Shown: positions 32,917 through 44,280 of the stretch, piece after piece
Layout: the number at the start of each line of letters is the position of its first letter
Position numbering within the stretch: position 1 is the stretch's first letter
Origin: Alentia gelatinosa
Taxonomy: Eukaryota; Annelida; Polychaeta; Phyllodocida; Polynoidae
DNA: 64,000 nt
Reading direction: 5' to 3'
Assembly (NCBI GenBank): GCA_950022655.1
Contig: OX465584.1
Coordinates: 43,692,723-43,756,722, forward strand
Program-made: the position numbers and the translations under genes
Notes under the pieces: model-generated
What the model was told of the DNA's origin: nothing
What the model saw: only the letters and a program-made list of their open reading frames with translations
The model's database searches: none

Positions 32917-33751
32917 AAAGTTTTGTAAAACTAACTGTTTTGTTAGTTATCCCTCAACAAGTTCGGTCTTGTGTTTATATGTTTCTCATTTATCTGAATT
33001 TTTGACTCCGGTCTCTATCAAGAATTATATTTCTGCGGTAAATTTTAAAAATAAATTGCTTGGCCACTTAGATATGTCATCGGATTTTGCTCTTAAGATG
33101 GTCATAAAAGGGGTAATAAGATGTAACAAAACTAAGCCTATCATTAGGCATCCATTTATCCCCTCAGAGTTACTCCGGTTTTACTCTATTCTGGATATGT
33201 CTAAAGAAAATGATCTAGTTTTTTGGGTATCGCTTGTTTTTGGTTTTCGATCGCTACTCAGAAATTCACATTTCACGTTTTCTGAACATTGTTTAAGAAA
33301 AAGCGATATTCAGGTTTTCGATACCCACGTAACCATTAATGTTAGTTCATCAAAGGTGGACCAATTCGGCACTAAGCCACAGTGTATTTATCTTAATTCT
33401 TTAGGTGATTCACCTTTTTGCGTGGTATCAGGGCTGAAAAGAGTTTTTTCTCTCCAAAAACCTAAAGAGAATGATTTTATTTTTCGATTGTCTAAAGGGA
33501 GTTTAAGGTTACCACTTACTTACAATTCTTTAAACTCTAAAATTAAGGAATTATCTTCCTCATGTGGTATGGACCCGTTTAATATTTCTTGTCATTCTCT
33601 ACGCCACGGTGGGGTGTCTTATCTCAAATCTTTGGGTATGGATATCCAAGATATCAAAATCCGGGGCAATTGGTCCTCATCGGCTGTGATGAAATATATC
33701 CATAATTTAGGATATAAAGAATCTTGGGACTCTTTGTCTAAATATCTTTAA
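32789..33751 (+). CDS. Tyrosine recombinase of element C
   Basis: 320 residues in a different phase from the RT, overlapping its last 128 nt; the usable start may be internal to the overlap. The N-terminal SAM-like core-binding part spans about 30-110 (for example TPVSIKNYISAVNFKNK). The catalytic domain retains Arg154 (FGFRSLLRN), His269 and Arg272 (CHSLRHGG), Trp295 (RGNWSS) and the nucleophile candidate Tyr303 (MKYIH), the R-H-R-Y set of phage-type recombinases. Its role is to insert the circular cDNA intermediate without a target-site duplication. The frame is complete and looks functional. Confidence 0.9.
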   Translation: MVCVVSPTGVRVQILEERKEMFIQNCLSKNSIKAREQQWRCYEKFCKTNCFVSYPSTSSVLCLYVSHLSEFLTPVSIKNYISAVNFKNKLLGHLDMSSDFALKMVIKGVIRCNKTKPIIRHPFIPSELLRFYSILDMSKENDLVFWVSLVFGFRSLLRNSHFTFSEHCLRKSDIQVFDTHVTINVSSSKVDQFGTKPQCIYLNSLGDSPFCVVSGLKRVFSLQKPKENDFIFRLSKGSLRLPLTYNSLNSKIKELSSSCGMDPFNISCHSLRHGGVSYLKSLGMDIQDIKIRGNWSSSAVMKYIHNLGYKESWDSLSKYL

Positions 33752-33791
33752 GAGAGCTCATAATTTCTCTCTTGTATTTGGAGGGTTTTTG

Positions 33792-33882
33792 CCCGGTTTT
33801 TATGTGATTACCTCCAAATACCTCGTTCTTATTTATTCGCTAATGTTTTTTAATTATTATCCAGCTCGTATCAATATTATAT
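33792..33882 (+). repeat. Split direct repeat B1 of element C
   Basis: Begins CCCGGTTTTTATGTGATTACC and ends TATCAATATTATAT. It overlaps the first bases of A2 and appears identical to B2 at 34121-34211. Confidence 0.88.
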
Positions 33883-34095
33883 CACTATATAACTTGTTAT
33901 ATGTATATAAATTGTAGAGACTCAGGATACGTTTCTATCGTATCGAGGGGGTTACCCGGTTGCGCTTCACCCTGGTAACCGTTACATCACGTTCTCTTCA
34001 CTACACGCGGTAGCCAATTGGGTTACGTCACGTTCTAACAGCTAACGGATACTTGTATCGTTTTCTCAGCAGGGAAAACACGTATATTTTAGTCT
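33879..34095 (+). repeat. Split direct repeat A2 of element C
   Basis: 217-bp partner of A1, with no difference seen by eye. Confidence 0.88.
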
Positions 34096-34114
34096 TACCG
34101 TTTAACTATGTCTG

Positions 34115-34120
34115 AATAAA
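34115..34120 (+). terminator. AATAAA between A2 and B2 of element C
   Basis: A canonical poly(A) signal in the 25-bp spacer separating A2 and B2, downstream of all three frames. It is well placed to end the element transcript (inference). Confidence 0.45.
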
Positions 34121-34211
34121 CCCGGTTTTTATGTGATTACCTCCAAATACCTCGTTCTTATTTATTCGCTAATGTTTTTTAATTATTATCCAGCTCGTAT
34201 CAATATTATAT
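34121..34211 (+). repeat. Split direct repeat B2 of element C
   Basis: The 3' terminal repeat, running straight into a (TA)n tract at 34207-34232. Confidence 0.86.
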
Positions 34212-34232
34212 ATATATATATATATATATATT
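34207..34232. repeat. (TA)n microsatellite at the 3' edge of element C
   Basis: About 13 TA dinucleotides. The 5' flank of the element (29750-29760) is also ATATATATAT, so the insertion target was probably a TA tract. Confidence 0.8.
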
Positions 34233-34857
34233 TGTTTTAATTTGCATTAGATATTCAACAAAGAATGGAATTATATCAAATGCTTTAGATCTATTCCCAT
34301 AAGGCTACGTTTAGTCTCCATCGGTCCGTCCTTAGCTTATGGTGCTGTCCCTAAACCAAGCCAAGATAGATCCATTAGATTCTTACAAGTCCGGATATTT
34401 ACAGAAAACCAAATCAAAATAGCAGGCTATAGGGTTGGACACAATAGGTAGCTGTCAAGTTGTGCTATGCGAACCCAGTTGGTCACCCCTACATCGATAT
34501 CTGATATAAGTACTACAATGCTCTCAATAATTCACCACAGTTGGTACTTTGATACCATGACTACAGTCTATGGCCTTTGTTCGCGTCACGTTTGCTACAA
34601 AGTATTCATTCGTGTATTGACACTCCAATCAGATATTCACTTAAACAATTAATTATCACGATGGTTCTGCTTAGACGACACACACAATGATGGCTGTGGT
34701 CATCATCTATTGATCATGCAAAAAGGGATTCTTAATAATTTTGCCCATAGAAATAATTTTTTATTTCTTGATTTGCAGTTTAATATCACAGCTGAAAATC
34801 AGTGAACAAACTTTGTTTGTACTTATTCCAATACAAAAGTTCTGCTATCAAAAGATG
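34233..34857. other. Intergenic, nothing recognised
   Basis: No supported coding or repeat feature in this stretch. Confidence 0.4.
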
Positions 34858-35899
34858 CACTGTAAAAAAGTTCAGTAAAATATACAGGATACTACCGTAA
34901 ATGTGGACGGTATATCATCGTAATCTTATCTACAGTTCCATACCGTATATTTGGTATTAAAAAAATGGTATTCAACTCTAAACATATTCAAGAACTCCAA
35001 TATCAGCAACAAATCAAAGTGGTGGATAAAATGCAGGAGTTAACTTCATCAAAATGTGTAATAGATATTCATCTCCTGTGAGGTTCCTGCCATTTAGAGC
35101 ACATTTATTCTCAAGTTTATATGACATTAATATCATTCAGAGGATTAAACACCACTTTCATGGGACATTTCTAAAACGTAAGTAGGGTTGACTTCATCCT
35201 ACCACATCAATTGCAGCTTTATACTCTCAGATTCTGATGAATATTCCTGTGAAATAGTCTGGACTAATAACATTAAAGTTGAAAAACTTAGATGTTGAAA
35301 TATCATTGATAATAGTTATCAATGATATTGTTAACCAATATGCTGATGGAATGTATGATGGAAGCCATCACAAAATATTCAGTATTGTATTCATGATTTG
35401 AAAATCTCCTAGGGGCCATCCATAAAGTCAATATACACTGAGAGCAGGGGAGGGGTGGTCAAGGATTTGGGAAATTCTGCATATATGCTCCTTCTTTGTT
35501 CTATTGCATACAAGATTGGGAGGAGGGGTGGGGGGTTTGAAATTTCAGTAATTCTGCATACATACTTTTTAGATGGCTCCCTACATATATTAGTTCTCAA
35601 GAACCTCAATAACAAGATTTCTGGTATTTACATATTAAAGGGCTGCACATAGGATATTTCATACAGCTTTGCACCTTGGTATTTACAGTTTTGAACCGTT
35701 TTCAAAATATGGTTGATTACAGTTAAAATTTATAATCTGAAATATATTACAGGTTTAAACCGCTAGCAAAATACAGTTTAGGTCAGTTAAAATTTATGGT
35801 CAGAAACATATTACGGTCACCTGTAAAATTGACGGTATTTCTCTGGCACCCCAGTTGCCAGGGAAATACCGTAAAATTCACGGGAATCTTTTTACAGTG
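34858..35899. mobile_element. Non-autonomous TIR element, CACTGTAAAAA ends
   Basis: Starts CACTGTAAAAAAGTTCAG and ends GGAATCTTTTTACAGTG, giving an 11-12 bp inverted terminus. Subterminal TACCGTAAA / TTTACGGTA-like words are scattered near both ends. The body of about 1.04 kb has no open frame of note and contains a second element (35410-35583). The superfamily cannot be assigned. Confidence 0.6.
35410..35583. mobile_element. Nested MITE with TAGGGGCCATCCATAAAGT ends
   Basis: The left end TAGGGGCCATCCATAAAGT pairs with the right end, whose reverse complement is TAGGGAGCCATCTAAAAAGT. The G-rich interior (GGAGGGGTGGGGGGTTTGAAA) resembles the widespread invertebrate MITE type with GGGGCCATCCATAAA ends and GGGGG-rich centre. 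It probably inserted at TA. Confidence 0.6.
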
Positions 35900-37284
35900 T
35901 GTGCAAATGAACATCTACCTTTCCAGAAGCAATCACTCTGGTCAATTCAGCAAACAGCACAGCAAACAGCACAGGCCACTTAAGCTAGATATTACTAATA
36001 CACTATATAGAATGTATCTACAAGCAATGAATATATATTTATCAAATAGCCACAACCAAGAGAAAGATTGTGATTATAGACACACTGCTTGTATCATCAA
36101 AGGTAAGTCACGCAGGTTAAAACGGCCAGTTTTCTCAGTATGTAGACATGAGTCACAGTGAATAACCATTCAAAGAGTATATTGGTATTCGCTGGCCAAT
36201 GATGGCATTCTATTTTAAAAATCAACATCGCTTGCCTTTCTAGAGCTGACCGCAACATATGGAAGATATTCCCTATTACATTATGCATTCTATAATACAG
36301 GTGAGACCTCCTAAAGGAATCTGAGGTATTTCTTCCATTGTAACCCTGTTGTGTATCACCATGGGGCTGCACTTAAATCTACACAATAGTACACAGCGAG
36401 CCCATGGGGGAACCAGAATAATATATTAGGATTTTATTAGATTCATTCTAGTCCACGCACAATAGACTATTGCAATGTCATGCCATGTTGGGATCATTGT
36501 CACACTAGTTTCCGCGTTGTCAAAGGATTAACACGAATAGAAATTCGCTGAATAGGAAAATGTCTGTAATTGAATTGTCTGAGATTGTCTGCAATTGGAT
36601 ATTCAGCTATCTTGATTGCTTGTTAATAGGGGTAGGTAAACAGGGTAGCAATATACTGGGTGGTAATGATCCATACACCTTATGTATGTAACCAGGCTTC
36701 CCAAAGTAGCGTACATTCTAGATCTGTAAAAGGCTTAACCGGTGGCGCCATGTATTAGATCTCTTTACAAACAGGAGCGATGGGCATTCCTTATATTTTC
36801 AGTATTTTCTTTGTCTGCGATACCCTAATTGATGGAGTCTAGGTACTAGAAATTATGTGATGAAGCATGATCAAAAGAAAAGGAGTGCCCGTAAAGTTTG
36901 TTTACAAAACGATAGGACCGAAAACAGAAAAAATACCGGAAATCACAGTTTTATCTCGGCACTGCATTGAACAATAATTGTAAATTATTAATAATTTATC
37001 AACACGTGTTTTTACAACTCTTAATACTGTATCATCTATTTTGTAGTATTTACTGCAGGGCGGCGGAAGGGACCCGACACATACCAGCGGCAGTCACCGG
37101 GAACTAGCCGCAACCCTCAAAAGGCACCAGCGGCACTTATACTATAACTAGCGACTTCGTCGAGTCCGAGTTATATTGACAACCAACCCCTGTCTGCGCT
37201 GAGCTACGACTTAACGTGCATAGCAAGGTCTGCTCTGGTGGCCAGTGTAAGTCCGAGTTAGAGGTTAAAATATAGAAAAATGAA
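35900..37284. other. Intergenic, nothing recognised
   Basis: AT-rich up to about 37050, then a GC-richer patch at 37050-37250. No domain, RNA gene or TIR was recognised. Confidence 0.4.
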
Positions 37285-37385
37285 AATCCTGGCCACCGAA
37301 AGCAGGGTTCCAACCCTTATCACCCGCACTCCCAGCCAGACACTCTGCTGGCTGCTCCACAAAGCCAGGTGCTCTTTTTGGGACA
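37285..37385 (-). repeat. tRNA-derived SINE-like fragment
   Basis: On the minus strand, GAGTGTCTGGCTGGGAGTGC then GATAAGGGTTGGAACCC has the spacing of a tRNA D arm, anticodon arm and T arm. GGTTGGAACCC approximates the RNA polymerase III box B (GGTTCGANTCC), and AGCAGCCAGCAGAG approximates box A. It is degenerate and is not a functional tRNA. Confidence 0.45.
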
Positions 37386-37526
37386 AATACTTAGGCTGGT
37401 GGTGGGTGGGGGATCCAGCAGAGTTTTGAAAGGGTTACCAGTGAAACTTGAGATCTCATTGGTTTCTCACAAGAAAAGTAGATAAGAAAACTACAATACT
37501 AAACTTTGATTTCGGCATGGCTCGAA

Positions 37527-37721
37527 ATGAATCATAAGAGAAGAAGTGTGTCTGAGTATAGTCCTGCAAAAAAGAAGAACAGGTTCGAGTTTTTAAATAC
37601 ACGAGAATCTCACTCCCATGGCACTTCAGTCTCCAACCCTAGTTCGGGTTCACTCTGTCCCTATGTGCGGGAGCAACTCCAAACGGATAATACGGAAATC
37701 TACACGTTTTATATGTGGTAG
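37527..37721 (+). CDS. Possible small exon or hypothetical peptide
   Basis: An ATG-started frame of 64 codons with a basic cluster (SPAKKKNRFEF) resembling a nuclear localisation signal and a Ser-rich middle (HGTSVSNPSSGS). A potential donor (ATGTG/GTAGGT) lies at its end near the TAG. The composition looks more protein-like than the neighbouring random frames, but there is no homology I recognise and no partner exon. Function unknown; it may be a chance frame. Confidence 0.25.
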   Translation: MNHKRRSVSEYSPAKKKNRFEFLNTRESHSHGTSVSNPSSGSLCPYVREQLQTDNTEIYTFYMW

Positions 37722-38294
37722 GTAAATACCCGTCTAAAACTATGATCTACCTCACTCATCTCCGCACTCACCCAGTACCTGATCGTTTCTCCCACCCGCC
37801 GTCCCCATCAACACTTTCATCTTCTACTACTTCTTCATATACAAGTCCCTATAGGGCTTAAAAGATGTTGTACATAATTTTATCGACACTCCAGACATCT
37901 AATCATATGTCATTATCATTGTCTTTTATAAAACTATAAGTTTTATCAACTATTATCGAAAAAGTTTTATGTCTAAGAAATAAAAGATTTTGTCCAATCT
38001 CGTGTTTGATTAATTATGGGATAGGCTCAGTTGTTGTTACAGAGATGGAGAATATTTTCGGTTATAAGAACAAGGTCAAAGGGTGTTTGTTAACTGAGTG
38101 AAATAGACTTACACGATGACTCACTGTCTGAAATGATTCGACTTTCTACTGTCCAGTGTGTCTTGTGTATATACTTATGTTCGTGTGTTTTCTTGGTAAT
38201 TCTACTATCTTTTTACGATGCACTGAAGATTACCCCTGTGTTAGATTGAGTATATCCGATGGATGTTGTTTTTGACAACAAACACATCTGGATA
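37722..38294. other. Intergenic, nothing recognised
   Basis: AT-rich flank of the large repeat element that starts at 38295. No feature supported. Confidence 0.4.
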
Positions 38295-38836
38295 AAGGCT
38301 CTGTTCCATACACCCGAATTGACCCACAACTCACCCACAACTCACTACATCCTAATTTTAGTTTTAGCCGACTGGTGTGTGTCTGACCCCCATCTGATGC
38401 ACTTTGTTAGAATGGAGGAGGTCCCACCACCACTGTAGCATATCGGGCCTGGGACTGTAGTGTCTCTGTAGTGTGTCGGCCCACCTGGGTGGGGGGTTTA
38501 GATGTTGACCAGCCCCGACCCCTTTGACTGCAGCGTTACTGGCCTCTGTGTGCGGTGTGTTGTGACTTAATCTTTGGGGTCACTGGAGTGCATCTGGGGT
38601 TCATCAGATGGGTCATTGTTCCACTGCCACGATTTATGAGCCGATTTGCTCCCTCCTACAAAGTATTCCATCCCCTTCTGCACCCGATCTGAGTGCCGAC
38701 ATGCACCAGACAAAGTCTGGAAATACAAACTTTCAACCTGCTCCAGTCGCAGCTGATATACTCTCTGACCATTACATAGTGACTAGAACTTGGTGACCAA
38801 CACAGTCTGACTATCAACATCTGACGAGCACTTTCT

Positions 38837-41800
38837 TACCAGTCCTCAATCACCAGTACTCACTCAGCAGTACTCACTCACCAGTACTCACTCACCAGTC
38901 CTCAGTCACCAGTCCTCAGTCACCAGTCTTCACTCACCAGTACTCACCAGACCTCACACACCAGTACTCACTCACCAGTCCTTACTCACCAATACTCACC
39001 AGTCCTCACTCACCAGCACTCACTCTTTGGTACTCATTCACCAGTACTCATTCACAAGTACTCCCCTACCAGTACTCACTCACCAGGCCTCACTCACCAG
39101 ACCTAACTCACGAGTCCTCACTCACCAGTCCTCACTCACCAGTCCTCACTCACCAGTCCTCACTCACCAGTACTCACCAGACCTCACTCACCAGTACTCA
39201 CTCACCAGGCCTCACTCACCAGTACTCACTCACCAGTCCTCACTCACCAGACCTAACTCACGAGTCCTAACTCATCAGTCCTCACTCACCAGTCCTCACT
39301 CATCAGTCCTCACTCACCAGTCCTCACTCACCAGGCCCCACTCACCAGTACTCACTCACTAGTATTCACTCACCAGTACTCACTCACCAGTACTCACTCA
39401 CCAGTACTCACTCACCAGTACTCACTCACCAGTACTCACTCACCAGTACTCCCTCACCAGTACTCACTCACCAGTCCTCACTTACCAGTACTCACTCACC
39501 AGTCCTCACTCACCAGTACTCACTCACCAGTCCTCACTCACCAGTCCTCACTCACCAGTCCTCACTCACCAGTCCTCACTCACCAGGCCCCACTCACCAG
39601 TACTCACTCACCAGTACTCACTCACCAGTCTTCACTCACCAGTACTCACCAGACCTCACACACCAGTACTCACTCACCAGTCCTTACTCACCAATACTCA
39701 CCAGTCCTCACTCACCAGCACTCACTCTTTGGTACTCATTCACCAGTACGCATTCACAAGTACTCCCCTACCAGTACTCACTCACCAGGCCTCACTCACC
39801 AGAACTTACTCACCAGTCCTCACTCACCAGTCCTCACTCACCAGTCCTCACTCACCAGTCCTCACTCACCAGTACTCACCAGACCTCACTCACCAGTACT
39901 CACTCACCAGGCCTCACTCACCAGTACTCACTCACCAGTCCTCACTCACCAGACCTAACTCACGAGTCCTCACTCATCAGTCCTCACTCACCAGTCCTCA
40001 CTCATCAGTCCTCACTCACCAGTCCTCACTCACCAGGCCCCACTCACCAGTACTCACTCACTAGTACTCACTCACCAGTACTCACTCACCAGTACTCACT
40101 CACCAGTCCTCACACACCAGTACTCACTCACCAGTACTCACTCACCAGTACTCACTCACCAGTACTCACTCACCAGTCCTCACTCACCAGTACTCACTCA
40201 CCAGTCCTCACTCACCAGTACTCACTCACTAGTCCTCACTCCCCAGTCCTCACTCACCAGTCCTCACTCACCAGTCCTCACTCACCAGGCCCCACTCACC
40301 AGTACTCACTCACCAGTCCTTACTCACCAATACTCACCAGTCCTCACTCACCAGCACTCACTCTTTGGTACTCATTCACCAGCACTCATTCACAAGTACT
40401 CCCCTACCAGTACTCACTCACCAGGCCTCACTCACCAGACCTAACTCACGAGTCCTCACTCACCAGTCCTCACTCACCAGTCCTCACTCACCAGTCCTCA
40501 CTCACCAGTACTCACCAGACCTCACTCACCAGTACTCACTCACCAGTCCTCACTCACCAGTACTCACTCACCAGTCCTCACTCACCAGACCTAACTCACG
40601 AGTCCTCACTCATCAGTCCTCACTCACCAGTCCTCACTCATCAGTCCTCACTCACCAGTCCTCACTCACCAGGCCCCACTCACCAGTACTCACTCACTAG
40701 TACTCACTCACCAGTACTCACTCACCAGTACTCACTCACCAGTCCTCCCTCACCAGTACTCACTCACCAGTACTCCCTCACCAGTACTCACTCACCAGTC
40801 CTCACTCACCAGTACTCACTCACCAGTCCTCACTCACCAGTACTCACTCACCAGTCCTCACTCACCAGTCCTCACTCACCAGTCCTCACTCACCAGTCCT
40901 CACTCACCAGTCCTCACTCACCAGGCCCCACTCACCAGTACTCACTCACCAGTACTCACTCACCAGTCTTCAACCACCAGTACTAACCAGACCTCACACA
41001 CCAGTACTCACTCACCAGTCCTCACTCACCAATACTCACCAGTCCTCACTCACCAGCACTCACTCTTTTGTACTCATTCTGCAGTACTCATTCACAAGTA
41101 CTCCCCTACCAGTACTCACTCACCAGGCCTCACTCACCAGACCTAACTCACAAGTCCTCACTCACCAGTCCTCACTCACCAGTCCTCACTCACCAGTCCT
41201 CACTCAACAGTACTCACCAGACCTCACTCACCAGTACTCACTCACCAGTCCTCACTCACCAGTACTCACTCACTAGTACTCACTCACCAGTACTCACTCA
41301 CCAGTACTCACTCACCAGTACTCCCTCACCAGTACTCACTCACCAGTCCTCACTCACCAGTACTCACTCACCAGTCCTCACTCACCAGGCCCCACTCACC
41401 AGTACTCACTCACCAGTACTCACTCACCAGTCTTCACTCACCAGTACTCACCAGACCTCACACACCAGTACTCACTCACCAGTCCTTACTCACCAATACT
41501 CACCAGTCCTCACTCACCAGCACTCACTCTTTGGTACTCATTCACCAGTACTCATTCACAAGTACTCCCCTACCAGTACTCACTCACCAGGCCTCACTCA
41601 CCAGACCTAACTCACGAGTCCTCACTCACCAGTCCTCACTCACCAGTCCTCACTCACCAGTCCTCACTCAACAGTACTCATCAGACCTCACTCACCAGTA
41701 CTCACTCACCAGTCCTCACTCACCAGTACTCACTCACCAGTACTCACTCACCAGTCCTCACTCACCAGTCCTCACTCACCAGTCCTCACTCATCAGTCCT

Positions 41801-42457
41801 CACTCACCAGTCCTCACTCACCAGTCCTCACTCACCAGGCCCCACTCACCAGTACTCACTCACCAGTACTCACTCACCAGTCCTCACTCACCAGTACTCA
41901 CTCACTAGTACTCACTCACCAGTACTCACTCACCAGTACTCACTCACCAGTACTCACTCACCAGTACTCACTCACCAGTACTCACTCACCAGTCCTCACT
42001 CACCAGTACTCACTCACCAGTCCTCACTCACCAGTTCTTACTCACCAGTCCTCACTCACCAGTCCTCACTCACCAGGCTCCACTCACCAGTACTCACTCA
42101 CCAGACCTAGCTCACGAGTCCTCACTCACCAGTCCTCACTCATCAGTCCTCACTCACCAGTCCTCACTCACCAGTCCTCACTCACCAGGCCCCACTCACC
42201 AGTACTCACTCACCAGTACTCACTCACCAGTACTCACACACCAGTCCTCACTCACTAGTACTCACTCACCAGTACTCCCTCACCAGTACTCACTCACCAG
42301 TCCTCACTCACCAGTACTCACACACCAGTACTCACTCACAAGTACTCACTCACCAGTACTCCCTCACCAGTACTCCCTCACCAGTACTCACTCACCAGTC
42401 CTCACTCACCAGTACTCACGCACAAGTACTCACACACCAGTACTTAAACGCCAGTAC
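38837..42457. repeat. 14-bp minisatellite array, CACTCACCAGTMCT, about 3.6 kb
   Basis: The unit is CACTCACCAGTACT or CACTCACCAGTCCT with occasional variants (GGCCC, GACCT). Higher-order blocks of several hundred bp recur, marked by CACTCTTTGGTACTCATTC at about 39020, 39722, 40360 and 41523 and by a close variant at about 41062. Because 14 is not a multiple of 3, one 42-bp cycle reads the same 14-residue peptide in all three forward frames, which explains the long Ser/Thr/His/Pro frames. It is not a gene. Confidence 0.92.
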
Positions 42458-42756
42458 GGATTTACCAGTACCCTCTAAGTTGTGTCAATCTCTTTTAAAA
42501 AATTTCTTTTAATCAATAAACAAGACAGTTCATCCTGTTTGGTGTATCTGTACTCGCTCACACCGCCAACTTCTGGGTCTGTAGTCTACAGGTCGCCCAG
42601 TGTCAAATTGTGGGTTATATATAGACCGGTTACTCAACACCATATGTAGGGTGGTGAGGGGCTCGATATGTGACCCCTGACCCCGCGTTGAGCGCGGGAA
42701 AACAACCCTAGATAAGTAGTCTTGCAAAAGTCCCTTCATCTATTGTGTTTTGTCTG

Positions 42757-44280
42757 TGTCACTAGGAAAGGGTCACTTAGTATGTGTCACTTAGTATGTG
42801 TCACTCAGAAAGGGTCACTTGGTATGTGTCACTCAGAAAGGGTCACTTAGTATGTGTCACTCATACTTGGTGACCCTTTGTGAGTGACCCATACTTATGA
42901 CCCTTTCTGAGTGACCCTTTCTGAGTGACAATAAGTATGCGTCACTAAGTATGTGTCACTCAGTATGTGTCACTTGGTATGTGTCACTCAGAAAGGGTCA
43001 CTCGGTATGTGTCACTCAGGAAGGGTCACTAAGTATGTGTCACTTTGTATGTGTCATTCAGAAAGGGTCACTTGGTATGTGTCATTCAGAAAGGGTCACT
43101 TGGTATGTGTCACTCAGAAAGGGTCACTCGGTATGTGTCACTCAGGAAGGGTCACTAAGTATGTGTCACTTAGTATGTGTCACTCAGAAAGGGTCACTTG
43201 GTATGTGTCACTCAGAAAGGGTCACTCGGTATATGTCACTCAGGAAGGGTCACTAAGTATGTGTCACTTAGTTTTTGTTATTTGCTATGTATCACTCAAA
43301 AAGGGGCACTTAGTATATGTCACTCAGGAAGGGTCACTAAGTATGTGTCACTTAGTATGTGTCACTCAGAAAGGGTCACTTGGTATGTGTCACTCAGAAA
43401 GGGTCACTTGGTATGTGTCACTCAGGAAGGGTCACTAAGTATGTGTCACTTAGTTTTTGTTATTTGCTATGTATCACTCAAAAAGGGTCACTTAGTATGT
43501 GTCACTCAGGAAGGGTCACTAAGTATGTGTCACTTAGTATGTGTCACTCAGAAAGGGTCACTTGGTATGTGTCACTCAGAAAGGGTCACTCGGTATGTGT
43601 CACTCAGGAAGGGTCACTAAGTATGTGTCACTTAGTTTTTGTTATTTGCTATGTGTCACTCAAAAAGGGGCACTTAGTATGTGTCACTCAGGAAGGGTCA
43701 CTAAGTATGTGTGACTTGGTATGTGTCACTCAGAAAGGGTCACTTAGTATGTGTCACTCAGAAAGGGTCACTTAGAATGTGTCACTCATACATGGTGACC
43801 CTTTGTGATTGACCCATACTTATTACCCTTTCTGAGTGTGACACTAAGTATGAGTCACTAAGTATGTGTCACTAAGTATGTGTCACTTAGTATGTGTCAC
43901 TTGGTATGAGTCACTCTGAAAGGGTCACTTATTAAGTGTCACTCAGGAGGGTCACTTACTATTTGTCACCCAGAAAAGGTCACTCAGGATGTGTCACTCA
44001 GGAAGAGTCACTAAGTATACCAGTCATTTACTATGTGTCACTCAGAAAGGGTCACTTAGTATGTGTCACTCATGCTTGGTGACCCTTGGTGAGTGACCCA
44101 TACTCGTGACCCTTTCTGGGTGACCCTTTCTGAGTGACACATAATACATGGCCCATCCTGTGTGACCCTTCCTGAGTGACACACACTAAGTGACATACAC
44201 TAGGTGACACACACTAAGTGACACACACTAAGTGACACACACTAAGTGACACACACTAAATGACACATACTTAGTGACAC
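42757..44280. repeat. 28-bp minisatellite array, GTCACTCAGAAAGG / GTCACTTAGTATGT
   Basis: Alternating 14-mers GTCACTCAGAAAGG and GTCACTTAGTATGT with variants form a 28-bp period. Orientation flips occur near 42860-42940, 43790-43845 and 44080-44280 (GTGACCCTTTCTGAGTGAC), so the array contains inverted segments. It occupies the place held by a different array in copy 2. Confidence 0.9.

Larger units (their letters stand above)
29757..34211 (+). mobile_element. Ngaro/PAT-type tyrosine-recombinase retrotransposon (element C), nearly intact
   Basis: The order is A1 (29757-29973), gag-like, RT-RNaseH, tyrosine recombinase, B1 (33792-33882), A2 (33879-34095), B2 (34121-34211): again A1-ORFs-B1-A2-B2. 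The A repeats (217 bp) and the B repeats (about 91 bp) appear identical to their partners by eye. All three coding frames are open without internal frameshift. This suggests a young insertion, into a TA-rich site that flanks both ends. The one visible coding defect is a 14-residue gap in the RT compared with element A. Protein similarity to element A (gag Cys/His cluster, VVDIKSAYR, YR motifs) shows the same superfamily but a clearly different family. Confidence 0.92.

Noticed and set aside
37285..37385. Functional tRNA gene
   Set aside because: Box A is degenerate, the acceptor stem does not pair and no proper anticodon loop is formed; kept only as a SINE-like fragment.
42951..43775. Overlapping frames rich in Cys, His, Val, Ser
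   Set aside because: Products of the 28-bp GTCACTCAGAAAGG array in different phases, not genes.
38837..44280. CRISPR-like regular repeats
   Set aside because: Units are directly contiguous with no spacers, in an animal genome, and belong to minisatellites inside a TIR element.
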